This document shows positions 15,932-24,839 of a stretch of 30,590 nt of DNA, piece after piece. Under the pieces are notes generated by a model. That model saw only the letters and a program-made list of their open reading frames with translations, was not told the DNA's origin and did no database searches. The DNA is from Methylococcaceae bacterium (GTDB lineage Bacteria; Pseudomonadota; Gammaproteobacteria; Methylococcales; Methylomonadaceae), in the NCBI GenBank assembly GCA_013140465.1, contig JABFST010000132.1, positions 1 to 30,590 of the forward strand, in the 5' to 3' direction. Position 1 is the stretch's first letter. The number at the start of each line of letters is the position of its first letter. A program made the translations under genes and the position numbers.

Positions 15932-17035
15932 ATGGCAACTAAAAACGACGCAACTGTATTGGCTTTTGAAAAAAAACTTGTGCCTTCTGACGGCTATTTA
16001 TACGGCACAACTTGGAACAAAGGTCGAGAAGCTGACGCTATTCGCCGCAACCCCGAACGGCTTAAAAAATATCAAGAAGAACAGCAACAAAAGCCGAAAG
16101 AAGAGAGAACACCGTTGTATCAATCTACGCCGCTTAAATTGAACGAAAAATCCGTGCGTGGCACTATTTCTAACCGACTAAAACCGACCATTCAAAACGA
16201 TCCGCTAAAACTCAACGCCGAAGTTGAAAAACCCAACTTACAAAAAGTTGATGCCTGTGCCTTGGGCGAACACCAAGACACCTTGCGCTTATCGTTCACT
16301 TTGAAAGTGTTGGGTGGCATCGACAAACCTTCCGCCAGCAACGGCCCCCTATTTAACGAACGCTACCCCGTTGCTGCACTAGCCTATGTCGAACAAACAG
16401 GCTTTACCGAATTGGCAAAACGTTACGCCATCAACATAGCCAATGGTCGCTACCTCTGGCGCAACCGCGTTGGCGCAGAAAAAATTGAAGTCGTTGTCAG
16501 CATTGGAGACAGCCAGCCGTTGATCTTCGACGGCAAACAATTTTCGCTACGCGACTTCAATACCGATAGCCCCGCTTTGCAAACCTTAGCCGACCAAATC
16601 GCCTTGGCACTCAGTGGTAAACTGCCTTATTTGCTCATCACCGTAGAAGCCTACGTCCTGATTGGTAACGCCCAAGAAGTATATCCCAGTGAAGAACTAG
16701 TATTGGACAAAGGCAAAGGCGATAAAAGCAAAATATTGTACGAAGTGAACGGTGTTGCCGCTTTGCACTCACAAAAAATTGGCAACGCTTTGCGTACCAT
16801 TGACACTTGGTATCCCAGCTTTGCCGATGTCCAAATTGGCCCCATCGCTATCGAACCCTATGGTTCAGTCACCAACCTTGGCAAAGCCTTCCGAAATCCA
16901 AAAGAAAAAGCCGACTTTTATACTTTGTTCGACCGTTTTGCCTTAGGCGAAAAACTCACCGACCCCAACCAAGAACATTACGTTATGGCGGTGTTGGTGC
17001 GCGGGGGCGTATTTGGACAAAGCGGCAAGGAATAG
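15932..17035 (+). CDS. csy3: Csy3 (Cas7f), backbone subunit of type I-F effector
   Basis: A 367-residue Csy3/Cas7f protein. Six copies normally form the helical backbone that holds the crRNA spacer. The ATG at 15932 was chosen: it gives MATKNDATVLAFEKKLVPSDGYLYGTTW, resembling family members, and is preceded by GGAG 10 bp upstream. A longer frame from 15845 would overlap csy2 extensively. Segments such as GRYLWRNRVGAEKIEV and YEVNGVAALHSQKIGNALRTIDTWYP are conserved in the family. It is somewhat longer than the Pseudomonas protein. Confidence 0.95.
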   Translation: MATKNDATVLAFEKKLVPSDGYLYGTTWNKGREADAIRRNPERLKKYQEEQQQKPKEERTPLYQSTPLKLNEKSVRGTISNRLKPTIQNDPLKLNAEVEKPNLQKVDACALGEHQDTLRLSFTLKVLGGIDKPSASNGPLFNERYPVAALAYVEQTGFTELAKRYAINIANGRYLWRNRVGAEKIEVVVSIGDSQPLIFDGKQFSLRDFNTDSPALQTLADQIALALSGKLPYLLITVEAYVLIGNAQEVYPSEELVLDKGKGDKSKILYEVNGVAALHSQKIGNALRTIDTWYPSFADVQIGPIAIEPYGSVTNLGKAFRNPKEKADFYTLFDRFALGEKLTDPNQEHYVMAVLVRGGVFGQSGKE

Positions 17036-17038
17036 GTC

Positions 17039-17680
17039 ATGAACTATTTTCTGGAAATCACCTTACTGCCTAATCCCGAAGTGGGCATACATTTCCTCTG
17101 GTCAAAAGTCTACCAACAACTCCACCTAGGCTTAGTGGCAATGCAAGACGACCAAGGCCGTGTGCCGATGGGGGTGGCGTTTCCTGAGTATGTGCAAGGC
17201 GAAAAATACAGCTTGTTGGGCAGCAAATTACGCGTGTTTGCAGAACACGAAGCCACCCTAAGCCAATTTAACGCCAGCCACTGGTTAGCTCGCCTGAGTG
17301 ACTATGTCCATTGCACCAGCATCCGCCCCGTGCCCGCAAAAATAACGGGTTACGCCATCTACCAACGCGAGCAGCCGAAAACCAACAAAGAACGCTTGGC
17401 GAGGCGGTATGCCAAGCGTCACGGCGTGGATATGCACACGGCATTGTTCGGGGAGATTGGCCTGACCGTAACGCCACCCCCTGACAAGGATTACAAAACC
17501 CAGTTCCGCTATTGTGAGCTACCGAAAAAAAGCGTCCCAACCCCGTTTATCCGCCTAAAAAGCTTAAGTGGTGGGCAGACGTTTTGTTTGTGGATTAAAA
17601 AAACGCTGGTGTCAGCACCGTCGGCAGCGGCATTTAGCAGCTATGGCTTAAGTGCTGTCGCCACAGTACCGGAGTTTTGA
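17039..17680 (+). CDS. csy4: Csy4 (Cas6f), CRISPR RNA endonuclease
   Basis: A 213-residue Cas6f ribonuclease that cuts the CRISPR transcript at the base of each repeat hairpin and stays bound to the 3' end of the crRNA. The catalytic His29 is in the same place as in Pseudomonas aeruginosa Csy4 (VYQQLHLGLVA). The active-site serine is Ser175 or Ser177 (RLKSLSGGQTF), and the arginine-rich helix KERLARRYAKRH at 117-128 should bind the repeat stem. It is about 26 residues longer than the Pseudomonas protein, mostly in a stretch around 133-163. It starts 3 bp after csy3 and the array leader follows its stop. Confidence 0.95.
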   Translation: MNYFLEITLLPNPEVGIHFLWSKVYQQLHLGLVAMQDDQGRVPMGVAFPEYVQGEKYSLLGSKLRVFAEHEATLSQFNASHWLARLSDYVHCTSIRPVPAKITGYAIYQREQPKTNKERLARRYAKRHGVDMHTALFGEIGLTVTPPPDKDYKTQFRYCELPKKSVPTPFIRLKSLSGGQTFCLWIKKTLVSAPSAAAFSSYGLSAVATVPEF

Positions 17681-17688
17681 TTTGTATT

Positions 17689-17717
17689 GCCAATTGCCGC
17701 AATAGGCAGATTAACAA
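17689..17717 (+). other. Degenerate CRISPR-repeat-like sequence after csy4
   Basis: Nine bases past the csy4 stop, the sequence contains TTGCC-GCAATA-GGCAG followed by ATTAACAAA. The CRISPR repeat has CTGCC-GCACA-GGCAG followed by CTTAGAAA. The stem is kept (with one U-G pair) and the loop has one extra base. It is in the same orientation as the array but 190 bp upstream of the first true repeat and not followed by a spacer-repeat unit. It could be a Csy4-bound element in the csy mRNA 3' region or a relic repeat; chance similarity is possible. Confidence 0.45.
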
Positions 17718-17732
17718 AATAGAGTTGTTGAC

Positions 17733-17760
17733 AAGCTGGCTATTCCCGCATAGCCAGCTT
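17733..17760. terminator. Hairpin in the CRISPR leader
   Basis: AAGCTGGCTA and TAGCCAGCTT form a perfect 10-bp stem with an 8-nt loop, and flanking GTTGTT/AACAAC could lengthen it with a bulge. No T-run follows. It may end csy transcription before the array or be a leader structure. Confidence 0.45.
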
Positions 17761-17906
17761 AACAACCCATTTTGACCCAAGTTTTTAACGCTTTTTAAAA
17801 ATATAGATAAATCAGCCAGTTGCATAATAGTGTTTTAGGGATGGGGTAAACCCGTTAAATCTTCTGTATACTGCTATGCGGCTGGCTTTAGGGGTGTTTA
17901 AGGTCA
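17761..17906 (+). promoter_or_regulatory. CRISPR leader
   Basis: AT-rich sequence directly before the first repeat. A -10-like TATACT lies at 17867-17872, 34 bases before the first repeat, but no convincing -35 is seen. It should hold the pre-crRNA promoter and the site where new spacers are added. Leader placement rests on the repeat orientation and the adjacent csy4 gene. Confidence 0.6.
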
Positions 17907-20900
17907 GTTCACTGCCGCACAGGCAGCTTAGAAAGGGAGCGGGTTATAAACCTGTTTTTTGGTCTTGTTCACTGCCGCACAGGCAGCTTAGAAACCACAA
18001 ATTCAAGAAAGCGGATTTTCTGGAAAGGTTCACTGCCGCACAGGCAGCTTAGAAACAACACTATTTCTTGCCACTCACCAATTTTTATGTTCACTGCCGC
18101 ACAGGCAGCTTAGAAATGTCGAACCTCATTTATAGAATCCTGAATTGTGTTCACTGCCGCACAGGCAGCTTAGAAATCCGCCATTGCATGTAACTGGAAC
18201 ACATTCTAGTTCACTGCCGCACAGGCAGCTTAGAAACTGATGAGGGATTTTGAGAATTGGGTACACAAAGTTCACTGCCGCACAGGCAGCTTAGAAAGAA
18301 TGTGAAAATAGGCGTGGTTTGAATATGAGGTTCACTGCCGCACAGGCAGCTTAGAAAATCAACTGTTCGTACTGAACCAACCGGACAAGGTTCACTGCCG
18401 CACAGGCAGCTTAGAAATCCCTACAACGTCTCGTTTTTCAAATGTAATCGTTCACTGCCGCACAGGCAGCTTAGAAAATAGTGGAAAGAATCAGGAAAGC
18501 CAAGAAAAAGTTCACTGCCGCACAGGCAGCTTAGAAATTAAACTAGTTTCTTCAATAGCTACAGATACCGTTCACTGCCGCACAGGCAGCTTAGAAAAAC
18601 AGGGGCAGATTAAACCCCAGCTGAAACATGTTCACTGCCGCACAGGCAGCTTAGAAATGAATTAGTTTTGAGAAACGATTTATTGTTTAGTTCACTGCCG
18701 CACAGGCAGCTTAGAAATGTGTTGACCAGTCCGTATCCTGCACTGCTCCGTTCACTGCCGCACAGGCAGCTTAGAAAGGACAAAGTGCCGCCATAGGGAC
18801 ATGATGAGTGTTCACTGCCGCACAGGCAGCTTAGAAAAGCCTGGGATAAGGTTTGGGCCGCACCGGCTAGTTCACTGCCGCACAGGCAGCTTAGAAAAAA
18901 ATCATGGATAACACTTCGTCCTGAGAAACGTTCACTGCCGCACAGGCAGCTTAGAAAATAACAGTCCTGCATTTCTAGGTAGGTTACACGTTCACTGCCG
19001 CACAGGCAGCTTAGAAAATTGACGACCTCCAAACAGAGTTTGGCGTGCTGTTCACTGCCGCACAGGCAGCTTAGAAAATAAAGAAGGACCTGCACAGGCT
19101 AACTTTAGGGTTCACTGCCGCACAGGCAGCTTAGAAAATCCTCATGCGTTCAGGGCTTTGTACGGGACGCGTTCACTGCCGCACAGGCAGCTTAGAAAAA
19201 TAAAAATACGCGCTTGTGCCGTAAAACTCAGTTCACTGCCGCACAGGCAGCTTAGAAATTTAATATCAGGTCTTGTATTTCTTTCATGTTGTTCACTGCC
19301 GCACAGGCAGCTTAGAAATTATAACTAGCACCTCCCTTGCTAATTTCAGGGTTCACTGCCGCACAGGCAGCTTAGAAAATATGCCAGCGTAGACACCAAT
19401 ACCTGCCCTGGTTCACTGCCGCACAGGCAGCTTAGAAATTTAATTCAAGGGAAAGTATCGGTAAATTTGTGTTCACTGCCGCACAGGCAGCTTAGAAATA
19501 ACAGGCTTAATATCGCATTAACCATCACCAGTTCACTGCCGCACAGGCAGCTTAGAAAGGATTACCACACCCATACGCGATCAATTTGTGGTTCACTGCC
19601 GCACAGGCAGCTTAGAAACAGTATGCTCATCGCCGCCCAGTGCCGCCGTGGTTCACTGCCGCACAGGCAGCTTAGAAAAGTTATTCAGGGTGGACATGCC
19701 CCGCGTAGATGTTCACTGCCGCACAGGCAGCTTAGAAAAGTTCGAGGAAAAAAAGAAGGCCAAGCTTGACGTTCACTGCCGCACAGGCAGCTTAGAAAAG
19801 TTCGAGGAAAAAAAGAAGGCCAAGCTTGACGTTCACTGCCGCACAGGCAGCTTAGAAATATTAATTTCATACTTTCATCATTCATTTTACGTTCACTGCC
19901 GCACAGGCAGCTTAGAAATTAATTGAGCTACTTTCTTTTGGCTTGCTTCCGTTCACTGCCGCACAGGCAGCTTAGAAATCAGTCCACACGGCCTTGCCGT
20001 TTTGTCTAAAGTTCACTGCCGCACAGGCAGCTTAGAAAGAAAAAAGAGAAAACTATGACAGACAAACAAAGTTCACTGCCGCACAGGCAGCTTAGAAATA
20101 TTCTTAATTACTAAAAAAGCCCCAGCAATAGTTCACTGCCGCACAGGCAGCTTAGAAAAGATTTAATAGACTTATGCCAGAGCTTGGTGAGTTCACTGCC
20201 GCACAGGCAGCTTAGAAAGCTTAAAAACGAATCATCCGTAGTTGCTGGAAGTTCACTGCCGCACAGGCAGCTTAGAAAATAACCGGAGAAAAACGAAAAA
20301 TAGGCGCAGCGTTCACTGCCGCACAGGCAGCTTAGAAACGGCGGCTATTTTGGTGATGCCTAAGGTGGGCAGTTCACTGCCGCACAGGCAGCTTAGAAAA
20401 TGTGCTTTTATTTGGGTTATTTCAATCTGTTGTTCACTGCCGCACAGGCAGCTTAGAAAGATTTATTGTATTTTGTACACATATATTTTGTGTTCACTGC
20501 CGCACAGGCAGCTTAGAAAGTAATGTGATCTTTAGCCCGCTCCGCCAAAAAGTTCACTGCCGCACAGGCAGCTTAGAAATCACTCCAAAAAAAGACCTTG
20601 CTGAACTACATGTTCACTGCCGCACAGGCAGCTTAGAAAAGCGTGCCGTTTACAACCGCCCAACGCTGGAAGTTCACTGCCGCACAGGCAGCTTAGAAAA
20701 TTTGCTGCCACTTTTGATAAATAGCCGTGCGGTTCACTGCCGCACAGGCAGCTTAGAAACCGTGCAATTTTTCTTGTTACCAGACATCGCGGTTCACTGC
20801 CGCACAGGCAGCTTAGAAATTGCGCTTTTTTCTCATGCGTGTAGCCTATCTAGTTCACTGCCGCACAGGCAGCTTAGAAACAAATAATAATTTTAAACGG

Positions 20901-22863
20901 GCGCCTTTTTAGGTTCACTGCCGCACAGGCAGCTTAGAAATCAGAGCCGCCAAGGCTTGGCCTGTTTTGGTTGTTCACTGCCGCACAGGCAGCTTAGAAA
21001 AAAGAATCACCCACGCTACCAAGGCACTTTTGGTTCACTGCCGCACAGGCAGCTTAGAAAGCGTGGCTCATTTTTTTTAAGTGCATATTGATGTTCACTG
21101 CCGCACAGGCAGCTTAGAAAAGCAAAGGGACATTCGCAAAAATAAAACTGCTGTTCACTGCCGCACAGGCAGCTTAGAAAATGAACATACCCGGCATCAT
21201 AAAATCGGCATCGTTCACTGCCGCACAGGCAGCTTAGAAACTTTTGTGCTTGAGTTCTTGAATACTGGCTTAGGTTCACTGCCGCACAGGCAGCTTAGAA
21301 ATTGGTGCTAATTGTGCATTGAATGCCAAAAAGGTTCACTGCCGCACAGGCAGCTTAGAAATACAGACTAGAAAGCCAAAGCTTTGTGTATGAGTTCACT
21401 GCCGCACAGGCAGCTTAGAAAAGAGGATGCTTGCTTGAGGTTTTATAGCCTTCGTTCACTGCCGCACAGGCAGCTTAGAAAAATAAACGCAACCCAAACA
21501 GTGTCACCAGCTAGTTCGCTGCCGCACAGGCAGCTTAGAAATAGTTTTTTATTTTCTTCAGCCGCCGGGGTTTGTTCACTGCCGCACAGGCAGCTTAGAA
21601 AAGAAAAGTATTAGGTCTCGGAGAATTTGAGAAGTTCACTGCCGCACAGGCAGCTTAGAAAATAGAGAATCACCTCCTCGGGATATTGCTTGCGTTCACT
21701 GCCGCACAGGCAGCTTAGAAATAGCGGAAAACAAACCAATGCTTAATGTAGCTGTTCACTGCCGCACAGGCAGCTTAGAAAGAAAGCGAAATGAATGCTG
21801 AAGAGGAAAGCAAGTTCACTGCCGCACAGGCAGCTTAGAAATATGGAAAAGCATTTGAGAAAGTGTTCTAAATGTTCACTGCCGCACAGGCAGCTTAGAA
21901 AAGATACAAGCCACGCATATAACGGCCTAAGTTGTTCACTGCCGCACAGGCAGCTTAGAAAGTTCTAAACAGCTCGTTGCAGTCTCTGGGTGTGTTCACT
22001 GCCGCACAGGCAGCTTAGAAAACATTAACGCGGGTAATCGCAGCAATCCTAAAGTTCACTGCCGCACAGGCAGCTTAGAAAGTAAAAGACTCTTTCCCGC
22101 CCGTGTGCGCACTGTTCACTGCCGCACAGGCAGCTTAGAAAGTTTGATTCTGGTTACGCTGGACATAGTAGTTGTTCACTGCCGCACAGGCAGCTTAGAA
22201 ACTGTATCTCCGTACCATTCAGCTGATTTAGCTTGTTCACTGCCGCACAGGCAGCTTAGAAAATGCTTGCAGCTCACGCATAGGTAAAACAGTAGTTCAC
22301 TGCCGCACAGGCAGCTTAGAAAAGCCGCACACATGCAAATCATTGCCCCTGTAAGTTCACTGCCGCACAGGCAGCTTAGAAAACATCAATATTTTCAGCT
22401 GATCCAAGGTTTGAGTTCACTGCCGCACAGGCAGCTTAGAAACCTTAGCTGGCGATTTTGCACACCTTTCCTGAGTTCACTGCCGCACAGGCAGCTTAGA
22501 AAAGATGCTCATGGGTCGGCAAGCCACGGATTACGTTCACTGCCGCACAGGCAGCTTAGAAATTAATACTAAAATCTTTTTGCCGTTTAAGCGGGTTCAC
22601 TGCCGCACAGGCAGCTTAGAAAAGTATCAACAAACTCACTCAGGGTGTGAGGTGGTTCACTGCCGCACAGGCAGCTTAGAAAGTAATAGAGTAGCCGACC
22701 GATGGTGTAATGGCGTTCACTGCCGCACAGGCAGCTTAGAAAATTAGAAAACTGCACAATGACTTGACTACCGTCGTTCACTGCCGCACAGGCAGCTTAG
22801 AAAGATGGCTGGTTTGAGCTGGGATCAATTAAAATGTTCACTGCCGCACAGGCAGCTTAGAAA
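17907..22863 (+). CRISPR. Type I-F CRISPR array, 83 repeats and 82 spacers
   Basis: The repeat is 28 nt, with a CTGCC/GGCAG stem around a GCACA loop and a tail ending GAAA, nearly the same as the Pseudomonas I-F repeat. Repeats begin at 17907 and end at 22863. From repeat spacing I count 82 spacers: 73 of 32 nt and 9 of 33 nt. All repeats look identical except the 61st (21514-21541), which has A to G at 21518. Two neighbouring spacers (19739-19770 and 19799-19830) are identical. The terminal repeat is not degenerate. The orientation agrees with processing by the csy4 product and a leader on the left. Confidence 0.99.
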
Positions 22864-22901
22864 ATACTCGAAGCGAATTTAGTTGTAGGCAATGGTGCTA
22901 T

Positions 22902-22930
22902 ACCTGCGAGGTTTTATAAACCTCGCAGGT
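22902..22930. terminator. Strong hairpin after the CRISPR array
   Basis: ACCTGCGAGGTTT pairs perfectly over 13 bp with AAACCTCGCAGGT across a 3-nt loop, 38 bp after the last repeat. A short CTTT follows. It may terminate the pre-crRNA, or be a dispersed repeat. The rest of 22864-23108 shows nothing else apart from the hairpin at 23051-23092. Confidence 0.55.
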
Positions 22931-23050
22931 CTTTAGCCTGCCACTCATGAGAAGTTACGAGGATTTAGCGTAAACATGCCAAAAATTTGAGCAAATCTGT
23001 CTAGCTAAGAGCCATGTAGGAGAACAAAGGGGCTGCAATCAAAACGCATA

Positions 23051-23092
23051 AACTTTGAAGGCTTACCATCTGGGCGGCAAGCCTTTAAAGTT
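23051..23092 (-). terminator. Terminator-like hairpin after the PEP-CTERM gene
   Basis: AACTTTGAAGGCTT and AAGCCTTTAAAGTT form a 14-bp stem with one mismatch and a 14-nt loop. It lies 16 bp past the minus-strand gene's stop. Short T-runs follow on the minus strand. Confidence 0.5.
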
Positions 23093-23108
23093 GCTAGAGA
23101 CCTCGTGT

Positions 23109-23792
23109 TTAGCTTAGCCGTCGGCGCAGGGCGATTGCCAAGCCGCCCAAACCAATGCCTAGCATCACCGACAAACCTAGCTCTGGCACGCTGTTGGCAC
23201 TGACAAACTGAAAATCATCTGCCACCCAATGGCCGGAGTCTGGCACCAGCTCGCGCCTGTCGATGCGATACCCAGTAATGCCGCTTAAGCTGGCAAATAG
23301 GCTGGTATCGACAAATGCCAATGGTTCGGGTAAGCCAACAAAATTATCGACCAAGTCAAAAACCACCGAGGCCAATGGGGTAGTACCAGCCAAAGCGAAG
23401 ATGGTGACTTGGTCAGCACCGCCCTCAGTAAATCCATAATATTGGTTACGCCCAAACCAGGCACCCATTAGGACTTGGTCGGTGGTAATAGTCAGTCCGG
23501 TGTCGCCATTTTGGTTAGTGACAAAATATTGGCCTGAATGCGGCAAACCAAATAAAGGACCGTTGGGGGCATCAACACGGTATTGGTTGCCGACCACGGA
23601 AAATCGGCTGTCCCAAGTAATGCCTTGATAGCTGAGGCTGCTGGTGGGATTGGTAAAGGCTAAGCCCGAGGCCGAATTTTGGGCGGGCGGCAACAAGAGG
23701 TCGTCAAATGTTGCCACAACACTGGCGTAACTCATCGGGGTGACGAATAGGCTGGCTATCAGCCCTCGTTTTAGTATAGATAATAAATTCAT
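23109..23792 (-). CDS. Exported protein with PEP-CTERM-like sorting signal
   Basis: A 227-residue protein with a signal peptide (residues 1-23, MNLLSILKRGLIASLFVTPMSYA) and a C-terminal tail SVPELGLSVMLGIGLGGLAIALRRRLS that has the layout of a PEP-CTERM sorting signal: short VPE motif, hydrophobic helix, basic end. The usual proline after VPE is replaced by leucine. The body is rich in Gly, Asn, Ser and aromatic residues and resembles beta-sandwich extracellular proteins of unknown function. Such proteins are recognised by exosortase and exported to the surface. AAAGG precedes the ATG. The gene stands alone. Function unknown. Confidence 0.65.
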   Translation of the reverse strand: MNLLSILKRGLIASLFVTPMSYASVVATFDDLLLPPAQNSASGLAFTNPTSSLSYQGITWDSRFSVVGNQYRVDAPNGPLFGLPHSGQYFVTNQNGDTGLTITTDQVLMGAWFGRNQYYGFTEGGADQVTIFALAGTTPLASVVFDLVDNFVGLPEPLAFVDTSLFASLSGITGYRIDRRELVPDSGHWVADDFQFVSANSVPELGLSVMLGIGLGGLAIALRRRLS

Positions 23793-23851
23793 GATAGGAC
23801 CTTTGGGTTAGGCACATAGGGCCGATGCTAAACAGTCAACAACAGCCCCAT

Positions 23852-23887
23852 AGGCTGGATTAGGGGTTTTATGCCAAACCCCAGCCT
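23852..23887 (-). terminator. Terminator-like hairpin after terB-like gene
   Basis: AGGCTGG plus GGGGTTT on one side pair with AAACCCC and CCAGCCT on the other, with a small TA-rich bulge. It lies 14 bp beyond the TerB-like stop on the minus strand. Confidence 0.4.
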
Positions 23888-23900
23888 GGGCCAGTTAGGG

Positions 23901-24353
23901 TTACAACTCAAATTCCGCCGGATCCACTGCCAATTCTTTGGCGATTCTAACGGCGACTTTCTTTTCTTGGGCATCAAAATTGCCATCCGACGAAGCGATG
24001 GCGATAATCATGCGCACCAACAAACGCGCGGCTTCCGAGTTTGTCTTTAGCTTGCCTAATGCCTGATATGCCTTGGCTTCGCCTATGTCTTTATCAAACT
24101 CCAACTGCCCGACATAATCTTGAAACGCTTTAATCACATCGCTAGTCGTGAATACCGACAAGGCATCATTGTTTTCAATGAACTTAATCATTTTTTGTTT
24201 TTCTTCGGAACTGATGCTGCCATCCGCCATAGCCACCAGCGCCGAGCCCGCCATTGCGGCATTTAAAAAGTCTTTGTTTTTAAACTTTAACGCCTCTGTT
24301 TTTAACTCGCTGGCTTTGGCTTTTAATTGGCTTAAAAAATTATCGAAACTCAT
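23901..24353 (-). CDS. TerB-like tellurite resistance family protein
   Basis: A 150-residue soluble helical protein of the TerB family. Two acidic repeats characteristic of TerB metal-binding sites are visible: MADGSISSEEKQKM at residues 42-55 and SSDGNFDAQEKKVA at 121-134. The first 28 residues form a Lys-rich amphipathic helix. TerB proteins occur in tellurite-resistance and stress operons; their biochemical role is not established. AGGAG precedes the ATG at a good distance. It is 2.4 kb from the Ter-associated biosynthetic genes, on the same strand, with an R-M system between them, so a functional link is plausible but unproven. Confidence 0.85.
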   Translation of the reverse strand: MSFDNFLSQLKAKASELKTEALKFKNKDFLNAAMAGSALVAMADGSISSEEKQKMIKFIENNDALSVFTTSDVIKAFQDYVGQLEFDKDIGEAKAYQALGKLKTNSEAARLLVRMIIAIASSDGNFDAQEKKVAVRIAKELAVDPAEFEL

Positions 24354-24519
24354 GGTGTGACTCCTGTGGTTTAAAATTGTTTTAGTGTAGCGTAATTCGG
24401 GGGTGGATGTTAGTGATTAAGGTAACATGTTGGTCGTGTTTAGCGATTGACCACACCCGCACGCGTCGGTTCGCCAGCAAGCCATAAATAAAGCTTGGTT
24501 CAATCTATATCTTCTGATT

Positions 24520-24548
24520 GGGAATTATATCCCGTGGAAATATATCCA
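24520..24548 (+). promoter_or_regulatory. Two operator boxes (C-boxes) before the controller gene
   Basis: Two dyads, GGGAATTATATCCC (24520-24533) and TGGAAATATATCCA (24535-24548), lie 15 bp apart, 42 bp before the controller ATG. They overlap a plausible promoter: TTGGGA at 24518-24523, 17 bp, TATATC at 24541-24546. A third copy of the same box sits at the methyltransferase promoter. This is the layout of an autoregulated controller of an R-M system. Confidence 0.7.
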
Positions 24549-24590
24549 TCACAAAACTAACATACCCCGATACACACAAGGGCTTAAGGT

Positions 24591-24839
24591 ATGGATGAAC
24601 AATACAAAAAAACACAACTGGTATTATTTGGCCAAAGCTTAAGAAATGTCCGCATCCAAAGCGGACTATCCCAAGAAGAGTTGGCAGAACGCGCTGGTTT
24701 AGACCGGAGTTATTTGGGCGGCATCGAACGGGGTGAACACAATTTGGCACTTATTAATATTATTAAAATTGCCCAAGCCCTTGAGCGGCATCCCCACCAA
24801 TTATTAGAAATATTCGCTAAAACAAAGGAAAAATTTTAA
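24591..24839 (+). CDS. R-M controller protein (Xre-type regulator)
   Basis: An 82-residue helix-turn-helix protein of the Xre/Cro type. The domain runs from about residue 12 to 72: LFGQSLRNVRIQSGLSQEELAERAGLDRSYLGGIERGEHNLALINIIKIAQALE. Size and sequence match C proteins that time the expression of type II restriction-modification genes. AAGGG lies 8 bp before the ATG. Its stop shares one base with the endonuclease start (TAATG), so the two are cotranscribed and coupled. It should bind the boxes at 24520-24548 and 26699-26712. Confidence 0.9.
   Translation: MDEQYKKTQLVLFGQSLRNVRIQSGLSQEELAERAGLDRSYLGGIERGEHNLALINIIKIAQALERHPHQLLEIFAKTKEKF

Noticed and set aside
18610..22781. Open reading frames of 60-161 codons on both strands across the CRISPR array
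   Set aside because: Their products are periodic translations of the repeat (HCRTGSLE, LPHRQLRK, FLSCLCGSE) every 20 residues; no ribosome binding sites or family resemblance.
17907..22863. Spacers targeting genes within this window
   Set aside because: I saw no spacer matching the flanking genes by eye, but I could not do a systematic search, so nothing is claimed.
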